Shown: positions 37,401-51,000 of the stretch, piece after piece
Position numbering within the stretch: the stretch's first letter is position 1
Layout of the letters: every line of letters starts with the position of its first letter
Assembly: GCF_040412425.1 (NCBI RefSeq)
Contig: NC_089788.1
Span: forward strand, 73,201,220 to 73,265,219
From: Macrobrachium rosenbergii
Taxonomy: Eukaryota > Arthropoda > Malacostraca > Decapoda > Palaemonidae
DNA: 64,000 nucleotides
Reading direction: 5' to 3'
Translations under genes and position numbers: made by a program
The notes under the pieces: generated by a model
The model's input: the letters and a program-made list of their open reading frames with translations, nothing else
What the model was told of the DNA's origin: nothing
Database searches by the model: none

Positions 37401-40400
37401 CTATGCACTGGTACAAAATGGCATGCCATTTATGTTAAATACAAAGTTGTCAGGTTGTACAGACTACTAATGCAAAGCAGCATCTATTTATATGATAGGC
37501 TTAAAGTTAGTAAGGAAGATTTCGCTTGAAATTAGTAAATGGTAAAGTCAAGCAATTTATACTTAAAAGCAGTGGCTCACTGCACTACTTGCATGCTTAT
37601 TACTTAAAAGATATTTTGGCATTAGAAATTCAAAAGGATTAATAGCAGAATTTTAAAATGTTTTCCTAAAATACTACGACTCTAAGGATAGAGAACAGCT
37701 CCAATTTCACCCTCCTTCAAGCAGTTGCAAGGTCCCAAGAAACTTGCAAGTTATGGAGAATGTGCACTTACCAAAGGGAAAATCTAATATGCACAAAAAC
37801 TGCCATCCCTAATACACCCTTCACCAGGGTCTCAACGAAAGAGTTATATCATTCTCTAGCATAGTGATAATTCTTAGGTGACTATTGGTATAGTCTGCCT
37901 TTCCTGTATGCATTTGTTAAAGTGTCTTATGTTCCTGGAATAACCATTCCAGACAGAAGAGGATCCAATGCAGAAAGCCACAAACTGTACAAAAGAAAGG
38001 CAAACAAGGCAAGAGGATAAGCGGAAGTCGGATTAAGAACGAGGAGGATAACCAAGCAGGGAAGAACAAAGCTTGGACAATCTGGTAAGAGAACATAGAT
38101 ATTAATTCATAAAAAGGTGTAATTCTAGTGTAGCCTTGAGTCAAGGTTTCCTGAGGACTTTACTGAAAGAGTTATCTCCCCTGAAATTCATAAAATTATC
38201 AATTTAAATAGTTTCACTCATATCCACAACTCATATAGCCCATATTCATGGTCTTTGAATGTCCCCAAACACTACAAAATTTTGTCCAAAGGATAGAAGT
38301 AGTATCAGCTATGGCATAAGCACCACATGGAGCCTACAGTCATCATCACTCTTCAGCACCACTTTCTCATAGAATCTTGCTAAGATACTCAACAGGGGCC
38401 AGAGGAACTCTGTACATGAGTAATAGGTTTGTAACAGATTAAACTTTATTGCTTCAGTCAACCTCATTACTCATATCACCCAAACCCAAATCTCAATTAG
38501 GGAGAAAGGAATGAACTGTTGATTGCCTTGTAGTTATGACAGGAATGAAAGATCCAGGGAAGTTCTTGGTGAGTGAATAGGTAAAAGCCAAGGCTGAAAA
38601 AAGCAGGTCCTTATAGAATTGATAAAGCTTCTTGACACTTTCCAATAAAATGCTAACTAAATGTAAGTGATTAACTGAAAACAGCAAGATAATCACATGC
38701 AGAGACAAAATATTCTGTGACTGAAAATGCAAAAGGCTGGAACATTTAGGAAATGGTAAATATCTTGACAGAGTTCTGTGAAAAGTTAAAAACCCTAGCT
38801 GCTGGTTTCTCATGCCCAAAGCTGATTGCTGAATGTAAGTTGAAGAGCAGTTAAGATGGCTGTCCTTGTCACTGTGAAGTTTCTCTTCAAGATTCAAAAC
38901 CAAGTCTTCTGGGAATAGGAAAGGATCCAGCATGTTGGAAACCCTCATGTCTATGATATCAGGAGGAGTCTGAAAGTTGGAGAATTCCAAAGTAACAGCA
39001 TTCCTCTTCATCATACTGTTGACCAAAGAGTAAGGATTACCCTAACAGGGATAACAAAAGCTCCTTATGAAATTACTGGACTGAAAGTTTCCTCCACCTA
39101 TTCCTACCAGATAACAATGGCCAAGAACTCACAAAGATATTGCTTGGAAGTATCAGCCTCAAATGCCTTCAAACCTTGCTTTCTTTTTTCCTGAGGTGAA
39201 AGGAGTCCTAGGAGTCTCTGGCTAGGAATTAGAAGGTGTCCAGGGTAATGGGAAATCCCAATCCCATTTGAAATGATGAAAGGAATTAAAATGGTTCATA
39301 TGAGGCAAAAATGCAAAGGAAAATGCAAACTACAGAAGGAAATGCAATAAAAACAGAATAAAAGCAATTGGAAAACTAAGTACAAGTGTGAACAACACTG
39401 CAGAGCATGAAAGGGTGCCACAGATGAGTGCCAACAACTTGTGGTTCAATATGGCACTTGCTCAGTAGTTGATACAACTTCTGTCCTTTGGACATAAAGT
39501 CTGCACTATCCACAGACATTCAAAGACCACAAATGTGGGAGACATAAGAGATATGGATGGATGAAACAAATTACAATTAAAAAAAGCAATAATTTCCACA
39601 TCAAGGAAAATTATAACCTTTTTCTAACTGTTAAAACCTCAAGTCATTTTTCTAGAATTATTCCAAAGCTAAAGTGATCTCAGTGAGATGACAAAAACAG
39701 TGTAATTTGATCTGGCTTTTCATAACAAACACATCTAGCAAAATACCTCACTAACAATGAAAAATTAACTTATTCTCTGTAAGCATGTTTATTAACCCTA
39801 CATGTAAGGTAATACAGCATTCAGTACTACCAAAATATTTAAAGACAATGATTTCTCCCTTGTAGTTTTCATGATTTTCAATATTTGAGTGTGTTCACAT
39901 TTTTTATTTTCATTTTTAATAACTGTGAAAAAAATAAACTTTATATATGGAAAGCAGAGATGAGTGAAAACAAATCAAATGATAACTCAGTATTTTATTT
40001 ACCTTTCATTCTATAGTCATTTTTAACTGATAATTTTTAAAACCTTACTACCAAGTCTGGAACCCCAAGCTTAATATGGCAAAGCATTTACATAACCAAG
40101 CATTTAATGGCTAATGTAACAAGGTAACCTACCAAATCATGACTTTCTATGGCAAAGTGTATATTTTCCAATAGCATGATAATTGCAGTGACAAAAAATC
40201 TAACCAATATCCTGCACTGTACAGCATTTACCTGACTTATGAAACTTCACTCTTATGATTCACAACATCTGTAAATAGCATTTATGAACTTTATGGAAAC
40301 TCTTCCCTAAACTGAAAAATATGGTGGGCCTACGCCAGAGACAATCACATACACAAATTTTAACAGTTTATTGCTTACACAGGTACTCTTCCCAACTGGT

Positions 40401-42016
40401 AGAATGCAGTATGAGTGGATGCTGCCAAGTAACAAAGACATGTTTATTACTGAAGTACTATAAATTAGTTTCACTTACAACCTTGCACATAAACACCATG
40501 CAACACTGAGCTGATCGCAACGCACAACACAAATCATCTCACATAAAATCACTTGTTCATTACAACGACTGGAAAAGGATTAAATTACAAAAAAGTCTCC
40601 AGTATATAGCTGGAGATATCTGCAAACTGCACAGGAATGCAGTAGAACAGGGAGGTCAAAAAACCCTCCTGAATTCATCAAAAATAGCAGCCCAAGCCCC
40701 CATCTTTTTTTTTTTTTTTTCTGAGATCTAAGACTAGTTTTCATCTTACTTTGTCGTCAATGTGGTCAGGAGGGCAGCCCTCGGGAAAGAGGAGTGTAGC
40801 AGAAGAGTGTGGTGAGGGAAGCACAGGTGCTGGAGGACCGCTCACCACAACTCCAATTACTCCTTGGGTCTTGGTGAAGAAAACATTTGGTAATAATTGA
40901 TCATGTGTTGCCTTAACAAATTACATTCCAATAAGGATTTACTTGTACATAGCCTAATTTAAAATATAATGAAGAGTCTAATACTGTCCATATATATAAA
41001 CAAATCATGCCATTCGTTAACATTAAATGAACCACCTTACACTACATTATCATCATCATGGCATCATAATAACCATTTTCTTTATAATTAGTACATTTAA
41101 GAAATTATGTGTGCCGACCTCCAAGAACTTTTATAAATCATGCTTGCAGCAAGAATGCATCATTCATGTTATCCTGACACAATGAATATGATTTAATCAT
41201 AACATCTGCACTACATGTCCCACAAATGAAATCTTAAAATTTAAATAATTTCCCACTACAGCACAATAAAAGGACTATAATGACATAAGACCTTCAAAAT
41301 ATGGCCTGTATAGATTAATGATCTTTATATACAGTATTATTTCTTTTTAGGAAACAAATACTGCAACAATGACCTAATTTTCCCCTTTCACCAAAACATT
41401 GTCAATAAAATGAGTCCTTCAGAAGGAAGTTCTTAAGATCTTATGTAGATGACAATAATGCTGACAGGATATTGTATCAAACACCTCAGGGAGATGGCAC
41501 TAAGAGGTCTAATAAAAGTTGTGGGATGCTATATCAAAGGGAATACTTGCTCCAGTAATTTCTTCATGAAGCAAGCTGGCATTATAGGAGCAGCAAATAC
41601 CAAATAAATCAACCAAGGTTAACTGATAGAAGCAATGACTAAACCTCCATTCTCTTAGAACCATACAAAGTAATATTAATCTTGATTCATTATTGTTGTT
41701 AGTTTGATTTTACAGGCATTTGTCTAGACAGAAGAAGCATTTCGTATAGAATATTTGCTACGCAAACATCCCAGACTTCAAAAATTAAATACTGTATATG
41801 TAATTTCACTGGATTTATTTCTTATGTTAGTGACTTTAGTAACTTTAAGTTGAATATTAATGGTAATTTTGCCATTTGGGTCTATTGTTTTGCTTTCTTT
41901 GTCCATATTATTAGTGTTTTATTTACTTTTTTTTAACGAGAGAGAGAGAGAGAGAGAGAGAGATCTATTGTTTTGCTTTCTTTGTCCATATTATTAGTGT
42001 TTTATTTACTTTTTTT

Positions 42017-42081
<65 letters not shown>

Positions 42082-45000
42082 TGACTGACTTTTGTATGGA
42101 TAATTCACATTTACTTCAGTATTCAAGAATTTTTTTTTTTTTACTAAATACAAATTATTTTACAAGACATCCAGGAGTAATTCCATCCCTAACCTTGGTT
42201 GATAGGTATGTTAACTGATATTTCTAGAATCATAACTGATTCTTGTAATAAAGCTTTTAATTTTGAATTTCTTGATCTTCACAATTACCAAACATTTTTC
42301 CTAGGACTATTTTACCCATGGCTCCACAGACCTTAAATGACACTTCCGAACTATATAGAAAGGTAAAGTACAGTAATGAACTCCAACCAATACTCTTTAT
42401 AATTTAATTCAGTTCTCAGTGGATTAATATTTTCTTTATTGCTCGTGGTTATTCTTTTTATCTCCAGTTCAATTATATCTTTATCCAGCTTCCCCTAAAA
42501 AAAATCAGGTATTTTATGGAGTAGTAATGCCGAAATCTTTTATGACTTTTTATATTACGACATTACCTATCGTATTTACCATTACAACTATAAAATTTAA
42601 GGCCGAAGATGTAAAATGCAAAAATATTCACTCTATTGATGGCATTTTTTTCTATAGGCAACAGGACTATTATCATCAAAAGTGGTATATTAAATTGCTC
42701 CTTTTTTAGCACTCGTCATCTCAAAACATATTTTGTTTTTTTGTAGCATTTTACTTCAGTCAAGTTACTGAGTGCTTTTTTTTTTTTTAAATATAAACAA
42801 TGAAAAAACAGTGCAAACTTACGGCATGCTACAGTATGATTAAGTATCATTGCAAACTAATACTTTACAACATGTCTGCTTAATTCCTGAAATATTTGTA
42901 GTTTTCTGAAAGTATCTGCAGACTCAATTTTTTTTTATTTTGGATGTGGCTTTTATATTGGAAAGTCTTTAGCCTGTTACTTTGTAAGTTGGGGACTTAG
43001 TTCTTTATTATCTAAGGGTTTTTGGCATTAAAGAGGCTGTAACCAAGATAATGCATCACATGTAATAGTACTTCTCAAACATAACTTGATCGCATGTGTC
43101 TACACCTTACATTATACTGTATTCCTAACAACAATAAGGTACAGTACCCGAAAAAGAGGGGACATTAGGATTCAGTGTTTCAAGGAAACCAGAAATTTAC
43201 AGTAGTCTAATCGTAAAAGAATTTCAAAGCTGAGGTTCTCACAACCTTTTCATGTAAATAAACAATTAAACAGAGATAAACAACTGAACTAAACATCAAC
43301 TTTCCCAATCAATGCCTACAACGGCATGCATAAATACTACTTAATACAAAATAAGTCACATCGATTTCCGAGACGACACACAGAAGCAAATGACTAAAAT
43401 AGCATGGCATTCGTGCACTGTTACTGATGCTGTTGTCACTAATTTTTTATTTCTTTAAATAAGGAAGAAAACAGTACCTATAAGGGCAAGAGGCATATTA
43501 GGGTTAGATATACATATGCATTAATTTAAAGTATTACAGGACATTAAAAAAATGACTTACAGGTAAAAATTAAAGGCCAGTGACAACAAGTTTCAAATTG
43601 TTATGTAAGTGATGCTTATTAGATATATACAGGTAACACATAAATAAGAGTTCACCTATGCTTATCAACAGAAAGATTGTTCGTGAACATAAACATTTAA
43701 ATTACTGGAAACTATGCGCTCTGCAAACTAAATTTCCAGCTTTCATACCTTTTATTTTCAGTCTTTTCCCTTATGTATGTTACGACAAGTTTCAAATACT
43801 GCATACTTTATATGTATACATTTTCCATACAATATTAATAAATATTCAAACAATACACAAGAGATTGTATCTTTCTGGCAACAAGTATCAAACTACAGTA
43901 ATACAGGAATAAGTTATAAATCCTATGATCAGTCTCCTAATGTTTATATTAATTCTTGGAAAACTTCTAAATAATACTGATATAATGAAACCTACAAGCT
44001 ACAGTTAGTTCTAAGGCTTGGCTAGCACACCACACTACCTACAAAGATGTGTGAAGATCTAACCTTGTTTTGTGTTACTTGAGACTTCTGTTGTTTGTAA
44101 GTAACGACAGTATATTAATTTAAGCTCTATGTTAATAAGTTAAGTCGGATGTAAATAACAAAGCTTACTCCCCTTGGAAGAACCATTTTCCTGACAGTAT
44201 GTTTTAACTTGGTAACACTAGATACTAAAATGAGATTATGCAAATAATATTTCACATTGGAAGAAGCAAAATAAAGTGCAAGAAATGTAAGAGTGCAAAT
44301 TAAATAAAAAATATATATTGTATATCTGCCAAACTTAAGAGAATTAAAAAACGAAAACAAAATCATCCAATCCTTCAAAAATAAATTGGCAATGACATGT
44401 CCAAAAGACATAACAAGACCATTCAACCATACCTGAGAGGACAGTGTGTTGAGCTTTCTTCCGTGCAACCTTATTGATTCAAGCACATACACCTGTGATG
44501 GAAAGACACATTAATAACAGAGATCTGTCAACCAAAGATGAGTGAATGGCTCTTACATGAAACACACCACAGTATATTTTATTATAGTTTGTCAATACAA
44601 AATATTTATTCAGCAACGGAAATCAAACCATATAGCATTCAATGTAATACACGGTTCACTGAAACTACTGGTAGCAAAAAAAAAAAATCATATACAGTAC
44701 ACAGTATCTTGGTCTTTCCAATTTTACTGAAAAGATTTATAAATTGTGGATCTTCAAGCATTTCCTCCACTGGATTATTACTTGCACTTTCAGAACCTGG
44801 TAACAACATTGTTATAACCCAAAATTTGCAAATAATCACAAGGAACATTAATAAAATGCAGCAAATTTGCAAAGCCTGACTCTGCAGGAAAGAATGCCCT
44901 TTTAGGAATAAAATAAAAGGTGAACGACAGGAAATAAATAAATAACACATAAAAAACAACAAATATTTCCAACCATACACCATAACAAGTAAAAAAAATA

Positions 45001-48000
45001 ACAGAATGATAAATGGCACTTTGAAGACACACTAGTTTTTCTTAAACTTAGGCACAGCAGAATCAATGACGGACGGTTAATTAAGTTACACAGCACAATC
45101 AATAACAGACGGCTGATTAAATCGGTTTTGTGTTAGCAAGGACCCTTAACCAAAAACATTCTATAAGCGTGGTAGGGTGTTAAAGGGAATAAGATACCTG
45201 TTGTGAACCCCTGGATTCAGTCCAATCAGTAGACAAAATAACAACAGCAAAGCCAAAAAGACTGTATACTGAATTGTTTACAAGCACATTCAATGCTTAA
45301 AGTCTAACGAGATACGGGGAACTCACAGACAACATTCTCACGAGATGTAGGGAAATTACAGACAACACTTTTTCTCTCAAATCCCTTGAACAATACATAA
45401 TAGTAAAGCAACTCAGCTGAGAAAATATAAATGAAATACCTCATGAAAAATTATAAAAACTAAAATACTACAGTAGAAGGAGAGAATTAGTGCTTAGAGA
45501 GCAAAGGAAGTTTTAAATAAATATTCAAACAGTACGGTCAGCTACACGCCATGTAGTATTTTAGCTGCTGTATGGTAAGCTAAGTTTATTTTGTTGGGCA
45601 GAATTACCATATTTAGAAATCTCCATCATTATACAAAAAACAATCAGAGCATTTATTATTCAGAAAGAGTGAAAGCAATATGTTAAGTACAGACTCTACT
45701 GTAGATGCTGACACAATTTAACAAAAACTTTAATATAAGCTATCATACAACAGATCAGCATGTATGCTGCTATAAAATCATAAAAATACCAATAACAAGT
45801 TCCCATCTATGCCTATTGTCATGGCTTTCAGATGCACATATGAGAATACACTGTACAGTATAAAGAATCTCACCTTAACAGCAAAATAAGGCTCAGTGAA
45901 AAAGATCTCAAGGAGTATAATTCCACCTAAAACATTCTTCATCAGATATGTAGACTCGGTTGACAGATGCTCGTTGAATCTCACTTCTTTTGTCCAGAAA
46001 CTCCGTGTTTCTCTCTCCCTGCTTAAAGTTGCGCTGTTAGAATAATGCAAATATAGCTACAGTACAGTGGTAATACCAGTTTTTCTTTACCATATACAGA
46101 TTTTTTTATAAATTCACTAAAGGGGTACTTTTCTTACCAGGAATCTATCAATCTCTTCCCATTTTATCTAGGAGCTATCGAATACTATTTTTTCTTTTCT
46201 CACTGCCCTCTCAACATAAGCTTCACAGGTCAACGTCCCTCAAGGTAAAAAAAAAAACTGTTCTATCTCTCTTCACACTGCATCACTTCTCCTCCCATCT
46301 GCTGTTATTTATTTCTGGTAGCATAAATTTGCCATTACATTGAATTTTATATCTTTCTCAAGAACTGTACATGTCTTTAGCAAAATTAAAATAAGTAAAT
46401 TAATTTATTTATCTGTTTTGAAAGATTGCTTTTACTTTGTGAACTACATATTTACCTTGCCTACTGGTTCAGCTTACAAAAAGCTGTCGATACAAAGGAA
46501 AACATTTTGTATTGTACTAGCATAGCAACAATATCCAAGGTGCAAGCCCTTGTCATAATGAAAATCTCCTGCCCGATACACCGTACCTGGGCAATTCAGT
46601 GTGTGGTGCCATCAACTTTCTCTTTTTGTAAGGTTATAAAAATGGACTTGCCAAAGCAAACAAAATAACGACTTCATGCCCTAAATTTGTCCAAAAGTAA
46701 CACAATCGTGAAGAGAATCTGAGGTTTACATCACAACTGTCTACTATACTGAAACTCAGTGCTTAACTGTACAGCAATTTCTGAAAATTTTATTCAAAAA
46801 ACTCTAATCACTGGAAAAAATAAAACTAAAAGTTGATATCTACTAAATTTTAAATGCTATCGTACAAAAATACTTTTAGAGGAAAAAATACAACTAAAAG
46901 TTTATATCTACTAAATTTTAAATGCTATCGTACAAAAATACTTTTAGCAGAAAATAAGGTCAAAATCACCCAAATGTGCAAGCTTACCCTTTTTGAAGGG
47001 GTCCTTTAGTTACAGAAAGGGACAAAAAGCCAAGACTCTGCAGATACTGGATATACTCTTTCAAGAAATTCATGCACAGCGACCCATGCCACTTATCATC
47101 TCCGCCTGTTATGTGACGCTTGCGTTGCGCCGGGCTTGACACTGCGGTCATCAAGGATAGTGTTCGGCGTAGTTCAGCTGGTCCAGTGCTGACGGCTCCT
47201 TTCAGGGAGCTGCCAGAGTCGTGTCGTGATCGTTGCTTGATGGTTGATGGAGAAAGTTACATTTGTAAACATTCATATTATGGTATGAAGATATATATAA
47301 AACTGAAATACAAGTTATACCTAATACATTTACTATATAAACCTTTCAAGTGTAATGTTATCATTATTTTAACATAGTACTAGAAACTGTAATGGTATTA
47401 ACTACACAAATGAAGTTGCATGCAAAAATTGTTTTGGAAAAAATAGTGCTCTACCAATGCTGAAAGTCTGTTTTAGTCTAATGAGACTAAAAAATAATCT
47501 GAAGTACGCAGTTCACATTTAATCAAAGAAAATTAACTATAATGTATGTCGTTTAAAGGAATTCTGGAAAAGTCAGACTAGAAAATGAGAATATAATCAC
47601 AATATATGGTATTCAAAGGATAGAGAATACAGATTTAAAAGATTTCAATGGTTTGGGCATATAATAAGAAGGGAAGTGGAGCTAATTAACTAAGAAAAAG
47701 TTACAATCCACAAATGACTATGCTTCAACCAGTAGGAAGGCTCATATGATCATGAAGAAAGGGCACTGATAAGGTCTTGGATCACAGGGGAATTTCAAGA
47801 GAAAGGACATGACAGTCAAATGCAGATAGAAATAATAAAATGGCTAAAACCTATAATCATGAATGGTGTTGATAACAGTGATGAAGATGACTTGCGTAAA
47901 GAATCAACTTCATAAAATTTGAAAATTCTTACATTTTCTGGGGTTTTGAAACCCAGTGCTGTTGCCTTTTCTGGACCCATTTCTTCATTCGGCAAACTGT

Positions 48001-51000
48001 GGTCTCGTACAGCAGCTACCTGCCACCTCCATCTAAGGAGAACAGATTTTATAATATACAGTATATAAATTCTAGTAATAAAATTTATTATTTGGATACT
48101 TACCTACTGTTAAAGTTAGCTTATATCTCCTTGCCTATTGGTACAGAGATATAAGCTAACTTTAAAAGTAGGCAAGATTCATCCCAAATAATTAAAAGTA
48201 GTGCATAAATTCTCAGCATCAACTGTTGTCAAACCTCCCTTTAATGAATGTATAGCTACAATGTCCTCAATACAATTTCTTTACCATCATAACTACATTA
48301 ATCATACATATGTCAATAAAGGCATTTGTATTCCCAATGCTCCCTGGCCCACTAATCTTTTTTTTTTTTGTCTGTCAGACAGAAGTTACCTCTACACATG
48401 CAAGTTCTTGAGCCTCAGGTATGTCTTAAATACTTATCCCACATTTGTGACCTTGTAATGCTGTTAATGGCTCTGTTCATTGTTCCTCACAGCTTTACTT
48501 TGAAGAGGACCGCTATCCTAGAGCTGATGACTAATTAGTTTTTCATTTCTTATCAATAATCACTTATTTCAGACCTTTTTCATCTTAGTGTAGTGTACTC
48601 AGTAAAAATACTCTTAAACTGATGGCTTGGTGAGTTATTATCTTTCTGATCACTATGAAAATTCTGCTCATTCACAATAAGCTTCATTTCAGTTTGTTAT
48701 TTCAGTGATTTATACATGTAAAAGCGTTACCACTAAATAAATTGCAGCCTTATTTGAATTAAGCGAAAAGGGAGGTAGGTGAGTAATATATACCTACAGA
48801 GCCAGATGGACATGCACAGAAAGACTAGCTTCCTTCTGTTTGACAGACAAAAGACTTGTAAATCAGGGAACACCAGGACATGAATACTGGCATAATTATG
48901 ATTAAAGGGATTGTTTTATAAGACTTAAGATGAGATAAAACTAAAAATCTCATCAAACAAGTCAATTTGGTCACTCACTATAAAAATTTTTTTTTCTTAT
49001 TGTTATCTGACAACTACAAATGGGATAAAAGTATCTTCCTGTGAGATAATATGAAATATGACCAAGTAAATGTGATCCATCTTCAAAGAGACTTGACATT
49101 AGTGCCTGCTTGGAAAATAGCAGTATCATAAATTTTGAAATGATCACTCAAGCAAACAAGTATGAGATCCAGGATCAGAACCTTTCCCGATCATAGCTGA
49201 TGGTACAAACCGTGGAAGGAACAACATTGGAGTGTAGCAAAAGTGAACAAATCGTGCAGTCTGCTTGTAAAGATCCAGAATTTTTTCATCAAATGCTGGA
49301 CTGGCATGACCTGGTGACTGAGAAATCATCTGTACCAAGACTTTCCTCTGGTTTTCTGAAATAACCAGAAAAATGACATAGTGGATACTCAGTTAAAAGT
49401 AATTACAAATTAACCATTTCATTTTCCTACTGCAGCATTCCATCACTGGGGAAATACTTTCAGTATCATTCACACTGTAGTACATTTATATTACTAATAG
49501 TGAAAATACACAAAAAAAAAAGGTCATTACCTTTCTGCACTCTGAGTCTCTTGATCTCAAGCATCTGACTGCCGTGTCGTAACTCAAGAACTTTGAGATT
49601 TGCGCAGGCTGAATTTCTCAGGCAGCGTATTGGTCTGCTGTCTCTGTACACATCTCCAATGCCAGGAACTTGCATGTTAGTCTGTAAAACAAGAGTACAT
49701 AACTTTTATGTGTACCACTAATCAATACAGTAAACCCCCGTATTCGCGGGGGATGCGTACTGCACACCCCTCCCCTCCGAATAGCTAAAATTCCCGAATA
49801 CTTAAAACAACCTCTAAAAACACTTAGAACTGCCTAATTTGATAGTTTAAACACAAGAAAAACCCTCTAAAAATGCTTATACCTGAGTATTTTAATAGTT
49901 TTATCACAAAAAGTGCATTTAGTCATAAAAATATGAAAATACAGTAATTAGTGAATATTTCTCGGTGAAAAATACCGAGAATGGGCGAAGTTTCCGCGAA
50001 TGATGGGTAAATACGTTTCACAGAGAAATCCACGAATACGTGAGTCCGCGAATTGTGAGAACACGAATACGGGGTTTACTATATTTTCATTATGAAGCAC
50101 GCACTTATTTTCCTGACATTCCTTAAATATTACATTACTAATAGACGTAACATATTACTGCTGACTACCATTTCTACTTAATGGCATTTTTCCAAGCTTT
50201 ACTATCAACTAAAAATTAACTTGAAACTGCATTCCAGAATATTTGAAGATGGCAAACTATTCGGGTAAAATAACTCATACTTGTAAACTTTATAATATTG
50301 GATCATTATACAATAAGGCCCCATTATGTACGAGTGATACACTCCATGACTAGCTGCCCCCCCTTAATGGAAACTCTCAAAAACACTACACACATACACA
50401 ATTATTTTGTCACATGTAGCTTCACTAACTGATACTGCAAAGAGCTAAACAGAAAGATATCAATGGGAACATATGAAAAGTAAATGGCCAAAAGCTATGC
50501 TCTTGTGGTGGAAGGACTGCTAAAAGGAAACTTTAATGTCACCTACAGTGTGTTATGCAGAAAACTGAATAGTACAGTAACCCCTTACAGGGTCAGTGAA
50601 AGTGGATTACACTTTTCCAGAAACAAACAAATCTCTTACAATATCATGTTAATCAAGAGATCAACCTTATCTTGCAATGATTCAAGAGAAAGGTGACATT
50701 CACTAACCTGAGACCTCCGGCCACCTCGTTCATTTACCACACCCAGCTGTGAGATAGGTGCTTGTGCCTTTATCAGAGCTTCAACAGTGGCAGATGAATA
50801 AAAATTTGGATTATCCTGGAAAGAAAATACTCTTTAACATGTAAATTCTAGAATGCACTCAATTTACTTCTATACAGCCTTCCTCTTCACTGTTACTCAA
50901 ACTGTACGCTTGTATTTTAAATTGCAAAGTTAAAATCTTCAGATGGTGACTCTTGAGAGAAATAATCATGTACTAAAAATACTTTATCCCTTACTTGCTT

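Larger units (their letters stand above)
34841..40749 (-). other. SZT2 intron (5.9 kb) between exons 14 and 15
   Basis: No coding exon is evident between these in-phase exons. Positions 34841-38200 hold nothing I can name beyond AT-rich intron sequence. Positions 38210-39570 hold an inverted-repeat element described separately. Positions 39575-40749 are featureless apart from a poly(T) run near 40706. Confidence 0.7.

Noticed and set aside
44639..45102. Overlapping hydrophobic - strand ORFs of 66-126 codons (Phe/Leu/Tyr-rich)
   Set aside because: They look like membrane proteins but arise from TTT/ATA-rich intron sequence. Several frames are open at once and none has a motif or splice sites.
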